The notes below the pieces were generated by a model. That model searched no databases. It saw only the letters and a list, made by a program, of their open reading frames with translations, and was not told the DNA's origin. DNA of 9,496 nt, from NCBI GenBank assembly GCA_036379455.1, contig DASVGQ010000098.1, positions 1 through 9,496 of the forward strand. Reading direction: 5' to 3'. The stretch comes from SCRT01 sp036379455 (GTDB lineage: Bacteria; Pseudomonadota; Gammaproteobacteria; Nevskiales; Nevskiaceae). Position numbers and translations under genes: made by a program. Below are positions 1-7,086 of this stretch, piece after piece; position 1 is the first letter of the stretch; each line of letters starts with the position of its first letter.

Positions 1-2
1 TC

Positions 3-626
3 GCGCTCGGCAGCCTGCCGACCTACGGAATGGTGTCGCATCTCGGCGTCTCGGCCTCGCTGCCGCTCACGCTGGCGGGCCTCACGCTCATCGGCTTCGG
101 CGTCGTGCGCTGGAGCGGCCGCGGCAAGCCGCTGTGGAACCGGCGGCTGCTGATCGGCGCGCTGCTGCTCGCGGTGCTCGCGGCCCTCAACCTCATCATC
201 GCCGGCCAGCCGTGGGGCATCGTCTACGGCCTCGGGCTGTGGGCGGCCAAGGCGGCCACCGCGGCGCACCTGTTCAACCCCGCCACGAACGCCTTCTGGA
301 GCGAGCCGACCAACGCCATGACGCTGTCGCAGTCGGTGTTCCTCGACGTCACCTCGATCACCGACATCGGCATCCTCGCCGGCGCGCTGATCATCGCCGT
401 CGGTCGTCCGCGTTCTAAGTACCGGCATCGCACGGCGAAGCAGTGGGGCATCATCGTGCTGGCGGGCTTCCTGCTCGGATACAGCTCCAGGCTGGCCTTC
501 GGCTGCAACATCGGTGCGATGGTGAGCGGCATCTCCACCGGCAGCATCCACGGCTGGATCTGGGCGCCGATGGCCTTCATGGGCTCCATCCTCGGCGTGC
601 GCCTCAAGCGCCATTTCGGGCTGTGA
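3..626 (+). CDS. YeeE/YedE family sulfur (thiosulfate-type) transporter, C-terminal part
   Basis: This is an inner-membrane permease of the YeeE/YedE (TsuA-like) family, whose characterised members take up thiosulfate for cysteine synthesis. The frame is open from base 3, before the first ATG at 30, so the gene begins upstream and the N-terminal half is missing. About 208 residues are visible, mostly alternating hydrophobic helices. The best marker is the segment encoded around 483-560, containing SSRLAFGCNIGAM followed by SGISTGSIHGW; the Cys at 504-506 sits in the conserved GC motif that in TsuA is part of the sulfur relay path. The protein ends normally with a basic tail (RLKRHFGL). An 18-nt gap separates it from a small membrane-protein gene on the same strand, so the two are probably cotranscribed. 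The family assignment is firm. The substrate (thiosulfate or another sulfur compound) is inferred from family knowledge, and the partner Cys in the missing half cannot be checked. Confidence 0.88.
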   Translation, partial: ALGSLPTYGMVSHLGVSASLPLTLAGLTLIGFGVVRWSGRGKPLWNRRLLIGALLLAVLAALNLIIAGQPWGIVYGLGLWAAKAATAAHLFNPATNAFWSEPTNAMTLSQSVFLDVTSITDIGILAGALIIAVGRPRSKYRHRTAKQWGIIVLAGFLLGYSSRLAFGCNIGAMVSGISTGSIHGWIWAPMAFMGSILGVRLKRHFGL

Positions 627-644
627 AGCGCGAGGGATGAGACC

Positions 645-809
645 ATGAACTCACGCCTGCTGGTCCTGCTGTTCTGGATCGCCGCCATCGGCTTCTTCAC
701 GTGGGACTGGATGCACAGCCCGCCGGTCAACACCTACGCCGAGCCGCCGCTGGTCGCCGCCGGGTCGGGCGTGGCGCCCAGCGGCGCACACTGCGCCGCG
801 ACCTTCTAG
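645..809 (+). CDS. Small single-pass membrane protein downstream of YeeE (54 aa, unknown function)
   Basis: I do not recognise a family. The ORF starts at ATG 645 with a purine-rich GAGGGATGAG just upstream (about 632-641) and ends at TAG 807-809. Residues 4-19 (RLLVLLFWIAAIGFFT) form one hydrophobic helix, followed by a WDW aromatic belt and a polar, Pro-rich tail of about 30 residues with a single Cys at position 50, four residues from the end. The one N-terminal Arg suggests, weakly, that the tail faces the periplasm. It lies 18 nt after the YeeE stop on the same strand and converges with the MFS gene 29 nt away, so it is most likely the last gene of the sulfur-transporter operon. A role as a small accessory or stabilising subunit is inference from position. 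It is too short for many gene callers and may be unannotated. Confidence 0.68.
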   Translation: MNSRLLVLLFWIAAIGFFTWDWMHSPPVNTYAEPPLVAAGSGVAPSGAHCAATF

Positions 810-838
810 CTCGGGGCTCTCGCCGAACCCCGCTCGCG
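810..838. terminator. Possible bidirectional stem-loop between convergent genes
   Basis: The 29-nt gap between the stop codons of the small membrane gene and the MFS gene contains CGGGG (812-816) and CCCCG (828-832), which can pair as a 5-bp GC stem with an 11-nt loop. There is no T-tract on either side, so it is a weak candidate for a shared transcription end; its placement between convergent genes is the main support. Confidence 0.28.
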
Positions 839-2350
839 CTACTCTTCGCCCGCCGCCGCGCCGCATACCGGCGCATGCCCGCGCGGCGCCTCGCCGCGAT
901 CGCGCAGGTCCTTGAAGGCCACCGCCAGCGCGACGAGCAGCACCAGCGCGATGCTCAGGAAACCCAGCGTCACCGCCACCGCCCACGAGTTGTGCGGCAA
1001 CGTGGCGAACACGGCGGCGGTGATGACGGCGATGCCGACCGAGGTCCCGATGCGCTGGCCGGTCTGCATGATCGCCCCCGAGCTGCCGGCGTAATCGAGA
1101 GGCACTTCCGAAAGCGTCAGCGTCTGGTTGGGACTGATCACGGAACCCTGGGCAATGCCGACCAGGGACAGCGTCAGCAGCAGCCACCACACGCTGGTCC
1201 CGATCGCGTGCTCCGCGAGCACCACGACCGTGCTCGACAGCAGCCCGATGATCCCGATGACGAGTCCGCCGATCACCACCTTGCGCCCGTAGACCGCCAC
1301 CCGCACGCCCGCCCAGCTGGCCGACCATGCGGCCAGCAGCGCCGCCGGAATGCCGACCAGGCTGGCCTCCAGCGCGCTCATGCCGAGGCCGTCCTGCATA
1401 TACAGCGCCACCAGCACCCAGACGCTGGTCATGCCGAGAAAGTACAGGGCCATGATCAGCGTGCCGTTGGAAAAGCTGCTGGTCGCGAAGATGCGCAGGT
1501 CGACCATCGGACTCTGCCCGCGGCGCGCGTACCAGCGCTCCCACGCCACCCATCCGGCGGCCAGCCCGAGCCCGGCGGGCAGCAGCAGCCAGATCCACAG
1601 CGAGGCGTGGAACTCGACGAAGGGGAACAGGACCGCCAGCACCGCCAGCCCCACGAGCACCGACCCCACCGGATCCAGCGACAGCAGCGGATGGGGCACG
1701 CGCGCGCCGGCGTCTGTCTGCGCGCGGTGCAACAGCGGGCGCGGAAACCAGCACAGCGCCAGCACCGTGGCGAGAGCCCCGACTGGGACGTTGACGAGGA
1801 AAGTCAGGCGCCAGCCCCAGTCCAAGCCGCCGAGCTTGATCAGGAAGCCTCCCAGGACCGGGCCGACGGCCACCGCAACGCCCACCGTGGACCCGAGGAA
1901 GCCGAAGGCGCGGCCGCGATCGTCGCCGCGGAAATAGTGCTGGATCATGCCCATGGCCTGCGGCGCCAGGAAGCCGGAACCGAAGCCCTGGACAAAGCGC
2001 GCGACGTTGAGCCAGCCGGCGCTGGGCGCGAATCCAGCGGCCACCGACGCGGCGGTGAACAGCGCCACGCCGAGCACGAAGATGCCGCCCCGGCCCATGA
2101 GATCGCCGGCGCGGCCGGCCGGAACCAGCACCACCCCGAAGGTCAGGGCGTAGCCGGAGAGCACCCACTGCAGGTCGGCAAGCGTCGTGTGCAGCCCGCC
2201 GCGGATGGAGGGCAGCGCGACGTTGACGATGCTCACGCACACCAGCGACATGAACACCGCGATGAGCAGCACGGCGAGCACGCGCCAGCGCGTGGCGTCG
2301 CGCGGCGCGCCGCCCGATGCGGCATGTGCGCCTGTCGCCGTCGCGTTCAA
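839..2350 (-). CDS. MFS transporter, DHA2 (EmrB/QacA-type) 14-TM drug:H+ antiporter
   Basis: This is a probable proton-driven efflux permease of the inner membrane. From the chosen start it is 503 residues, the usual length for the 14-helix DHA2 family. TM1 (about residues 23-45) ends in the family sequence IVNVALPSI. A motif A form, GRAGDLMGRGG, lies near residues 79-89 in the loop between helices 2 and 3, and antiporter motif C, AVGPVLGGFL, lies near 151-160. The C-terminal tail is short, charged and Ala/Gly-rich. There is no in-frame ATG before TM1. TTG at 2350-2348 is preferred because GGGAG lies 7 nt upstream (plus-strand 2358-2362); an alternative TTG at 2395 would add 15 residues but has no obvious ribosome-binding site. 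No membrane-fusion (EmrA-like) or outer-membrane partner and no adjacent regulator is present, so it may act alone or with unlinked partners. The substrate cannot be predicted. It is divergent from the NUDIX gene. Confidence 0.9.
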   Translation of the reverse strand: MNATATGAHAASGGAPRDATRWRVLAVLLIAVFMSLVCVSIVNVALPSIRGGLHTTLADLQWVLSGYALTFGVVLVPAGRAGDLMGRGGIFVLGVALFTAASVAAGFAPSAGWLNVARFVQGFGSGFLAPQAMGMIQHYFRGDDRGRAFGFLGSTVGVAVAVGPVLGGFLIKLGGLDWGWRLTFLVNVPVGALATVLALCWFPRPLLHRAQTDAGARVPHPLLSLDPVGSVLVGLAVLAVLFPFVEFHASLWIWLLLPAGLGLAAGWVAWERWYARRGQSPMVDLRIFATSSFSNGTLIMALYFLGMTSVWVLVALYMQDGLGMSALEASLVGIPAALLAAWSASWAGVRVAVYGRKVVIGGLVIGIIGLLSSTVVVLAEHAIGTSVWWLLLTLSLVGIAQGSVISPNQTLTLSEVPLDYAGSSGAIMQTGQRIGTSVGIAVITAAVFATLPHNSWAVAVTLGFLSIALVLLVALAVAFKDLRDRGEAPRGHAPVCGAAAGEE

Positions 2351-2548
2351 TCCTTCGCTCCCAAGCCTGTCGCGAGCCGCCACGGAGCGCGACAAACGCG
2401 CGTGCCGCCATTTCCAACGCAGCCAGCGACCCCGCGGGTGCGCATGTTAAACGTCTTTCGCCCGCCGCCGCCGCGGCCGCCGCACGGCAGGGCGTCGCCG
2501 GCACGCTCTGCTAGGCTAGTCCGCCGTTTCTGCCGAAGGACGCCGGGG
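2351..2548. other. Divergent intergenic region between the MFS and NUDIX genes
   Basis: These 198 nt must hold both promoters. I see no strong pair of sigma70 boxes. Weak candidates are TAGGCT (2512-2517) for the rightward gene and TAACAT/TTTAAC near 2444-2452 for the leftward gene, neither with a good -35 element. The stretch 2460-2500 is a low-complexity run of CCG/GCC triplets. No operator-like palindrome stands out beyond the short CTAGGCTAG at 2511-2519. Confidence 0.4.
2536..2540 (+). promoter_or_regulatory. Ribosome-binding site that fixes the NUDIX TTG start
   Basis: AAGGA at 2536-2540 is followed by an 8-nt spacer and then TTG at 2549. No ATG or GTG lies between this site and the first zinc-ribbon cysteine codon, so this Shine-Dalgarno decides the start. 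Confidence 0.65.
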
Positions 2549-3103
2549 TTGCTGCCACCGAGGAAGTTCTGCACCTACTGCGGAGGCCGCCTGCAACGGG
2601 TGGTGCCCCCCGGAGACCACTTCGAACGCGACGTGTGCGAACGCTGCGGACAGGTGCACTACCGCAACCCGAAGGTCGTCGTCGGCTGCATCCCGCTGTG
2701 GCGGGGGCGCCTGCTCATGTGCCGGCGCGCCATCGAACCCCGCAAGGGCTACTGGACCTTCCCGTCAGGCTACCTCGAGCTGGACGAGACCTGCGTCGAG
2801 GGCGCCGCGCGCGAGGCCCTCGAGGAAACCGGGGTAGCCGTCGACATCGGCTCGCTGCTCGCGCTCATCGACGTCCCGCAGATCGGCCAGGTCCACGTCG
2901 TCTACCGCGCGCGAGCGCACTCCGGCGACGGCCACGCCACCGAAGAGACGGAGGAGACCGTGCTCATGTCCGAGGCCGAGATCCCCTGGAAGCGGATCGC
3001 TTTCCCCTCCATCCACCGGGCGCTGGAGATGTTCTTCGCCGACCAGGCGGACGGCCACGAAGCGGTGCACACGCTCAACCTGCGCGGCAGCTCACTGCGC
3101 TAG
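2549..3103 (+). CDS. NUDIX hydrolase with N-terminal zinc ribbon
   Basis: This is a cytosolic NUDIX pyrophosphohydrolase of 184 residues, cleaving a nucleoside diphosphate linked to another moiety. Residues 8-33 form a small zinc ribbon with two CxxC pairs (C8/C11 and C30/C33), as in the zinc-ribbon NUDIX group related to ADP-ribose and NADH pyrophosphatases. The catalytic Nudix box is perfect: G74, E80, R88-E89, E92-E93, G95, matching GX5EX7REUXEEXGU, so it should be an active Mg-dependent enzyme. It lacks the SQPWPFPxS motif that marks NudC-type NADH pyrophosphatase just after the Nudix box, so ADP-ribose, FAD or another dinucleotide is as likely a substrate as NADH. The start is TTG with AAGGA 8 nt upstream. 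It stands alone, divergent from the MFS gene and convergent with the siderophore receptor 78 nt downstream. Family certain, substrate unknown. Confidence 0.92.
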   Translation: MLPPRKFCTYCGGRLQRVVPPGDHFERDVCERCGQVHYRNPKVVVGCIPLWRGRLLMCRRAIEPRKGYWTFPSGYLELDETCVEGAAREALEETGVAVDIGSLLALIDVPQIGQVHVVYRARAHSGDGHATEETEETVLMSEAEIPWKRIAFPSIHRALEMFFADQADGHEAVHTLNLRGSSLR

Positions 3104-3133
3104 AAGGGTCGCGCGGCGGTGCCTCTGGTTGCC

Positions 3134-3178
3134 ACGAAACCCCGCTGGCCCCCGAGGCGCCGACGGGGCGGGATTCGT
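3134..3178. terminator. Possible shared stem-loop between the convergent NUDIX and receptor genes
   Basis: In the 78-nt gap, ACGAA (3134-3138) and CCCCG (3140-3144) can pair with TTCGT (3174-3178) and CGGGG (3164-3168), with an unequal internal bulge. The CCCCCG at 3149-3154 is an alternative partner for CGGGG. No T-run follows on either strand, so termination is inferred mainly from the convergent arrangement. Confidence 0.28.
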
Positions 3179-3181
3179 CGC

Positions 3182-5377
3182 TCAGAAGTTGACGCCGAAG
3201 CTCGCCAGCACCCGCAGCGGGGCGCCGGGCATGATCTGGTTGTCGCCGTTCGCGGTGTCGTAGTAGTAGTTGTTCAGGAGGTTGTCGACGTTGAGCTGGA
3301 CGCGCCAGTCGCCGGCGCGCGTGCCGCTTTGCCAGTAAGCCATGGCGTCCGCCGTCACGTAGCCGGGCAGCGCTACCGCGTTGGTCAGCGAAGCGAAGCT
3401 GCGCGACTGGCCGCGCAGCCCGCCGCCGAAGCCCCAGTGCTCGGTCAGCGCATACGACGACCAGACCGAGAACTGGTTGCGCGGCACGAGCGGGACCTGG
3501 GTACCGGCCGCGGCGCTGGACGTGGCCTTGGTGATCTCGGCCGTCATCCACGTGTAGGTCGCGGAGACGTCGAGCTTCGGCGTCACGTGGCCGATGGCGG
3601 TCAGCTCCACGCCGCGCATGCGCTGCGCGCCGGTGAGCACCGTGTTCCCCGAACCGTCGGGCGCAGGCGCCGGAACGTTCTGCAGATCGAGCTGGAACAC
3701 CGCGGCGGTCAGCGAAAGCCGATCCTGAAGCAGGTCGAGCTTGTTGCCGAACTCATAGCCGTTGGCGGTCTGCGGCGCGATGTCGCAGTCCGCGGGACTC
3801 TTGCAGCTGATGGCGAGGTTGGCGCCGGTCGGCGTGAAGGTGCGCGTGTAGCTCAGATAAAGCGAGTCGTTCTCCACCGGCTTGTAGATGAGGCCCGCGC
3901 GCGGGGACCACGCCGCGTCGTTGCGATGGCCGATCGCGGCCGGCTGGGATGGATCGTTGACGTCGTGATAGACGCCGTTGAGCGAGAAGTGGTCCCAGCG
4001 CACGCCGCCGATGGCCTTCCAGTGCTCACCCCACGACACCTGATCCTGCGCGTAGAGGCCCCATTCCCTGCCGGTGACGTGGTTGTCGCGGCTCGGGATG
4101 TCGAACAGCGCGTTCGACACGGTCGGATTCGTCAGCGGCACCGCGGAAGCATAGGTGGCCGGGTTGGCGTTGTTGCGCCGGTCGTCGTCCACCTGCCAGC
4201 TGAAGTCCGCGCCGACCAGCACTTCATGCTTCAGCGCCGCGGTGTCAAAGCGCCCGGCGAACTCGGCCTGGTCGGTATACGTACGACGCACGTTGTGGTG
4301 TTCGTAACCTGACAGCTTCACGGTGTCATCCGCCGCCACGGACCCACCGGGAAACAGGTTGCGGTAGTACTTGTTGTTGCGGCTGACGCGCAGCGCGTTG
4401 CGGAACTCCAGCCGATCGCTGAAGTCGTGCTCAAGCCGCAGGTTGAGATCGTCGACGTGCGCCTTGGCGACGTTCTGGCTGGGCGAACCGAAGAACAGCT
4501 CGCGGCTGACGTCCGCGGGGCGGCCGCCGGCCGACGGGATGCCGCGGTCAGCAAAGCGCCGCTCGTGGAAATCCTGCACGCCGACGAACAGCCGGGTGTC
4601 GGTGCCGAGGCCGAAGGCGAGCGTCGGATTCAGGCCATAGCGATGCAGGAAGGAATACTCGCGAAAACCGCCGGAGTTCTCGTAGACGCCGTTGACGCGG
4701 AACGCGGCGTTCGCGCCGAGCATCTGGTCGTAGTCCGCCGTACCGCGCAGCTCGCCGAAGCTGCCGGTCGTGAAATCCAGGTGGCGCACCGGCCGGAGCT
4801 GCGCCTGCTTGGTCACCAGGTTGATGACGCCGCCGGCGTTGCCGCGCCCGAACAGCAGCGCGGACGGCCCCTGCAGCACGTCCACCGACGATACGTTGTA
4901 GAGATCGCGGAAATACTCGCTGTCGTCGCGCAGGCCGTCGACGAAGAAGTCGGACTTCGTGGACACGCCGCGGATCACGAACTGGTCGCGATTGCCTTCG
5001 CCCTGATGCACGGATACACCCGGCGCGTTGCGCACCACGTCCGCCAGCGACTGCGCGCCTTGATCCTGGAAGAGTTTCTCGGGGATCACCTGGATCGACA
5101 GCGGCACGTCCACCAGCGGCGTGTCGGTGTGCGTCGCGGTCAACGTGTCCTCCGCGAGGTAGCCGGCCGGCCGCTGTCCGTAGACCGTCACCGGGCCGAG
5201 CGTCGCGTCGGGCGCCGAGCCACCTTGCCGCGAAGCATCCTGAGCGGAGGCCAACGGCGCCCAGGCCATCACCAGGCCACCGAACAGCCACGCCGAGGAA
5301 CACTTCGCGCACCACCGAAGTCCCGGCAGGCACGCCGCGCGCATCGCGGCGGTCCCCAACGTATCGACTCGTGACAT
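3182..5377 (-). CDS. TonB-dependent siderophore receptor (Fiu/PiuA-like outer-membrane iron transporter)
   Basis: This outer-membrane receptor binds a ferric siderophore and imports it using TonB-ExbBD energy. From ATG 5377 it is 731 residues. Residues 1-45 form a long signal peptide with a hydrophobic core (AWLFGGLVMAWAPL) and an ASA|QD cleavage site. A TonB-box-like VTVYG lies near 63-67. The plug domain spans about 75-180, with the family landmarks DVPLSIQVIP, LADVVRNAPGV, FVIRG, FFVDGLRDD, VDVLQGPSALLFGRG and AGGVINLVTK. The remainder is a 22-strand-type barrel ending in the expected aromatic residue (FGVNF). The start is supported by AAAGGGA 6 nt upstream and by the signal peptide; an upstream in-frame ATG at 5521 would add 48 residues that do not look like a signal sequence and would lie upstream of the promoter. 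Plug features favour a catecholate-type receptor of the Fiu/PiuA/BfrD kind, but ligand specificity is uncertain. No PepSY, FecR/FecI or siderophore gene is adjacent. Confidence 0.93.
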   Translation of the reverse strand: MSRVDTLGTAAMRAACLPGLRWCAKCSSAWLFGGLVMAWAPLASAQDASRQGGSAPDATLGPVTVYGQRPAGYLAEDTLTATHTDTPLVDVPLSIQVIPEKLFQDQGAQSLADVVRNAPGVSVHQGEGNRDQFVIRGVSTKSDFFVDGLRDDSEYFRDLYNVSSVDVLQGPSALLFGRGNAGGVINLVTKQAQLRPVRHLDFTTGSFGELRGTADYDQMLGANAAFRVNGVYENSGGFREYSFLHRYGLNPTLAFGLGTDTRLFVGVQDFHERRFADRGIPSAGGRPADVSRELFFGSPSQNVAKAHVDDLNLRLEHDFSDRLEFRNALRVSRNNKYYRNLFPGGSVAADDTVKLSGYEHHNVRRTYTDQAEFAGRFDTAALKHEVLVGADFSWQVDDDRRNNANPATYASAVPLTNPTVSNALFDIPSRDNHVTGREWGLYAQDQVSWGEHWKAIGGVRWDHFSLNGVYHDVNDPSQPAAIGHRNDAAWSPRAGLIYKPVENDSLYLSYTRTFTPTGANLAISCKSPADCDIAPQTANGYEFGNKLDLLQDRLSLTAAVFQLDLQNVPAPAPDGSGNTVLTGAQRMRGVELTAIGHVTPKLDVSATYTWMTAEITKATSSAAAGTQVPLVPRNQFSVWSSYALTEHWGFGGGLRGQSRSFASLTNAVALPGYVTADAMAYWQSGTRAGDWRVQLNVDNLLNNYYYDTANGDNQIMPGAPLRVLASFGVNF

Positions 5378-5383
5378 GCAGAT

Positions 5384-5390
5384 TCCCTTT
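5384..5390 (-). promoter_or_regulatory. Ribosome-binding site of the siderophore receptor gene
   Basis: AAAGGGA on the minus strand ends 6 nt before ATG 5377. It selects this ATG over the in-frame ATG at 5521, which lies upstream of the predicted promoter. Confidence 0.7.
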
Positions 5391-5400
5391 TCTTGCAAGC

Positions 5401-5419
5401 GAGAATGATTCGCGTTTGC
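5401..5419 (-). promoter_or_regulatory. Fur box over the receptor transcription start
   Basis: The minus-strand 19-mer GCAAACGCGAATCATTCTC matches the Fur consensus GATAATGATAATCATTATC at 13 of 19 positions, with the right half (GAATCATTCTC) strongest. It lies just downstream of the -10 element and overlaps the predicted +1 (about 5414), the classical position for iron-dependent repression by Fur. It resembles Fur sites of other high-GC proteobacterial receptors. Binding is inferred, not shown. Confidence 0.72.
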
Positions 5420-5420
5420 G

Positions 5421-5449
5421 ATTAAAGGGAAGCAGCCTTCGCGTGTCAA
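5421..5449 (-). promoter_or_regulatory. Near-consensus sigma70 promoter of the siderophore receptor
   Basis: Read on the minus strand, TTGACA (5449-5444) is a perfect -35 box. After a 17-nt spacer, TTTAAT (5426-5421) matches the -10 consensus at 5 of 6. The predicted start near 5414 gives a leader of about 37 nt. It is by far the strongest promoter in the window, as expected for a gene held down by a repressor (the adjacent Fur box). Confidence 0.8.
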
Positions 5450-5637
5450 CAACCGTCCGTCCCACGGCCCGGCATGGCGGGTCGCGTCGGCCTCGTTGCG
5501 CAGCATCTGCCCGCAGGCCATGCGCGCGTCCGGACCAGGGGGACGACCTCGACGCGCGTCACGGCGTGCGGTTGTGGCTGCGACAAACGCAGGCCGCGCC
5601 GCTATCCTTGCGCCACTTCCACGCCCACGGCGCAGGG
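5450..5637. other. Upstream region of cysS
   Basis: This is the rightward part of the 260-nt divergent gap. A weak -10-like TATCCT lies at 5603-5608, about 30 nt before the cysS ATG, without a convincing -35 box. There is no clear Shine-Dalgarno; the only purine stretch, CAGGG, abuts the ATG. No leader peptide, attenuator or other structured element was recognised. Confidence 0.35.
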
Positions 5638-7032
5638 ATGCAACTACACAACACGATCAGCGGGAAGAAGGAAGTCTTCGAACCGGCCGACCCGGCGCGC
5701 GTGACGATGTACGTGTGCGGGCCGACGGTCTATTCCTACGCCCACATCGGCAACGCGCGGCCGGCGGTGGTCTTCGACGTGCTGGCGCGCCTGCTGCGCC
5801 GGCTGTACCCGAAGCTCGTCTACGCCCGCAACATCACGGACATCGACGACAAGATCAACGCGGCCGCCGCGCGGGAAGGCGTCGGCATCGACGTCATCTC
5901 CAATCGCTACGCGGCCGCCTACCACGCGGACCTGGCGGCGCTGGGCGTCGCGCCGCCCGACTTCGAGCCGCGCGTCACCGCCTATATCCCGCAGATCGTG
6001 GCGATGATCGGTCAGCTCATCGAGCGCGGCCACGCCTACCAGGCCGACGGCCACGTCCTGTTCCACGTGCCGAGCTTCCCGAAGTACGGACAGCTCTCCA
6101 AGCGCGACCCGCGCGAGCTGCTCGCCGGCGCGCGCGTCGAGATCGCACCCTACAAGCGCGATCCCGGCGACTTCGTGCTGTGGAAACCCTCCACCGACGA
6201 CCAGCCGGGCTGGGACTCGCCGTGGGGGCGCGGGCGCCCCGGCTGGCACATCGAGTGCTCAGCCATGGCCACCAGCCTGCTCGGCGAGACCATCGACATC
6301 CACGGCGGTGGCCACGACCTGATCTTCCCGCACCACGAGAACGAACGCGCGCAGAGCATGTGCGCGCACGCCACGCCGTACTTCGCGCGCTACTGGGTGC
6401 ACAACGGCTTCCTCACCATGCACCACTCGAAGATGGCGAAGTCGGTGGGCAACGTGCTGCTGCTGCACGAGCTGCTGGAGACCGCGCCGGGCGAGGCCAT
6501 CCGGCTCGCGCTGCTGACCGGCCACTACCGCCAGCCGCTGGACTGGGAAGAGGACACCCTGGTCGACGCCCGCAAGAAGCTCGACCGGCTCTACGGCGCG
6601 CTGCGCGACGCCGGGCCGGTCGCCGCCAGCGACGCCACCGCGCCGGAGGATTTCATCGCGGCGCTGTCCGACGACCTCAACACGCCGGCCGCGCTGGCCG
6701 GGCTGTTCGACCTTGCGCGCGCCTTGAACAAGGCCGAGGACGCGGACGCCAGGGCGCGGCTCGCCGCCCAGCTGCGCGACGCCGGGCGCCTGCTCGGCCT
6801 GCTGGAGCAGACGCCCGACGCGTGGTTTGCCACGCGCACCGGCGGACAGGCGGCGGACGAACCGGCCGGGCCGTCGGCCGCGGAAATCGACGCCCGCGTC
6901 GCGGAGCGCGCCGCTGCCAAGAAGGCTCGTGACTACGCCAAGGCCGACCGCATCCGCGACGCGCTGCGCGCGCGCGGCGTGCTCATCGAGGATTCGCCGC
7001 AGGGGACGCGCTGGAAGCGCGTCGAGACCTGA
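5638..7032 (+). CDS. cysS: Cysteinyl-tRNA synthetase
   Basis: This class Ia aminoacyl-tRNA synthetase charges tRNA-Cys with cysteine using ATP in the cytosol. It is 464 residues, close to the 461 of the E. coli enzyme. The ATP-binding HIGH motif reads HIGN at 36-39. Zinc ligands that select cysteine are all present: C27, C207, H232 and E236, the last two in GHDLIFPHHENE. The signature loop is KMAKS (265-269) followed by VGN, rather than the usual KMSKS. The anticodon-binding C-terminal part ends in the typical AKKARDYAKADRIRDALRARGV region and GTRW tail. The start at 5638 is chosen because MQLHNTISGKKEVF aligns with the family N-terminus (short segment before the CGPTVY strand); the frame is open further upstream but that part is not CysRS-like. 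It is monocistronic: divergent from the receptor and followed by a strong hairpin. It is essential unless a second route to Cys-tRNA exists. Confidence 0.97.
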   Translation: MQLHNTISGKKEVFEPADPARVTMYVCGPTVYSYAHIGNARPAVVFDVLARLLRRLYPKLVYARNITDIDDKINAAAAREGVGIDVISNRYAAAYHADLAALGVAPPDFEPRVTAYIPQIVAMIGQLIERGHAYQADGHVLFHVPSFPKYGQLSKRDPRELLAGARVEIAPYKRDPGDFVLWKPSTDDQPGWDSPWGRGRPGWHIECSAMATSLLGETIDIHGGGHDLIFPHHENERAQSMCAHATPYFARYWVHNGFLTMHHSKMAKSVGNVLLLHELLETAPGEAIRLALLTGHYRQPLDWEEDTLVDARKKLDRLYGALRDAGPVAASDATAPEDFIAALSDDLNTPAALAGLFDLARALNKAEDADARARLAAQLRDAGRLLGLLEQTPDAWFATRTGGQAADEPAGPSAAEIDARVAERAAAKKARDYAKADRIRDALRARGVLIEDSPQGTRWKRVET

Positions 7033-7060
7033 GGCGCAGTTCTCGCCGGCGACCCGCGTT

Positions 7061-7086
7061 CGGCCGCAGGATGCGGCCGTTGTCTT
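7061..7086 (+). terminator. Rho-independent terminator of cysS
   Basis: CGGCCGCA (7061-7068) and TGCGGCCG (7072-7079) form a perfect 8-bp GC-rich stem with a 3-nt loop, followed by the T-rich TTGTCTT (7080-7086). It sits 28 nt after the cysS stop codon. The T-tract is interrupted, so efficiency is uncertain, but position and stem are convincing. Confidence 0.75.

Noticed and set aside
2460..2500. CCG/GCC-rich run that looks like a triplet repeat
   Set aside because: Units are irregular and short; it is ordinary low-complexity GC-rich intergenic sequence.
701..2504. Very long open frames on both strands across the MFS gene (plus frame from 701, minus frame 651-2504)
   Set aside because: They are Arg/Ala/Gly/His-rich shadow frames caused by high GC. 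The MFS frame 839-2350 has clear helices and motifs; only the 3' part of the plus frame, from 2549, is a real gene (NUDIX).
3119..4312. 397-codon plus-strand frame opposite the siderophore receptor
   Set aside because: It is antisense to a well-supported receptor and its product is Arg/Val/Gly-rich with no recognisable domain.
5423..5455. Leaderless or structured iron-sensing element in the receptor leader
   Set aside because: The region is fully explained by the sigma70 promoter boxes and adjacent Fur site; no further symmetry was seen.
5378..5521. 48-residue N-terminal extension of the receptor (ATG at 5521)
   Set aside because: It would include the promoter and Fur box and would bury the signal peptide; ATG 5377 has a good ribosome-binding site.
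5450..5637. Possible regulatory RNA or attenuator upstream of cysS
   Set aside because: No stable paired stems, T-box elements or leader peptide with cysteine codons could be identified by eye.
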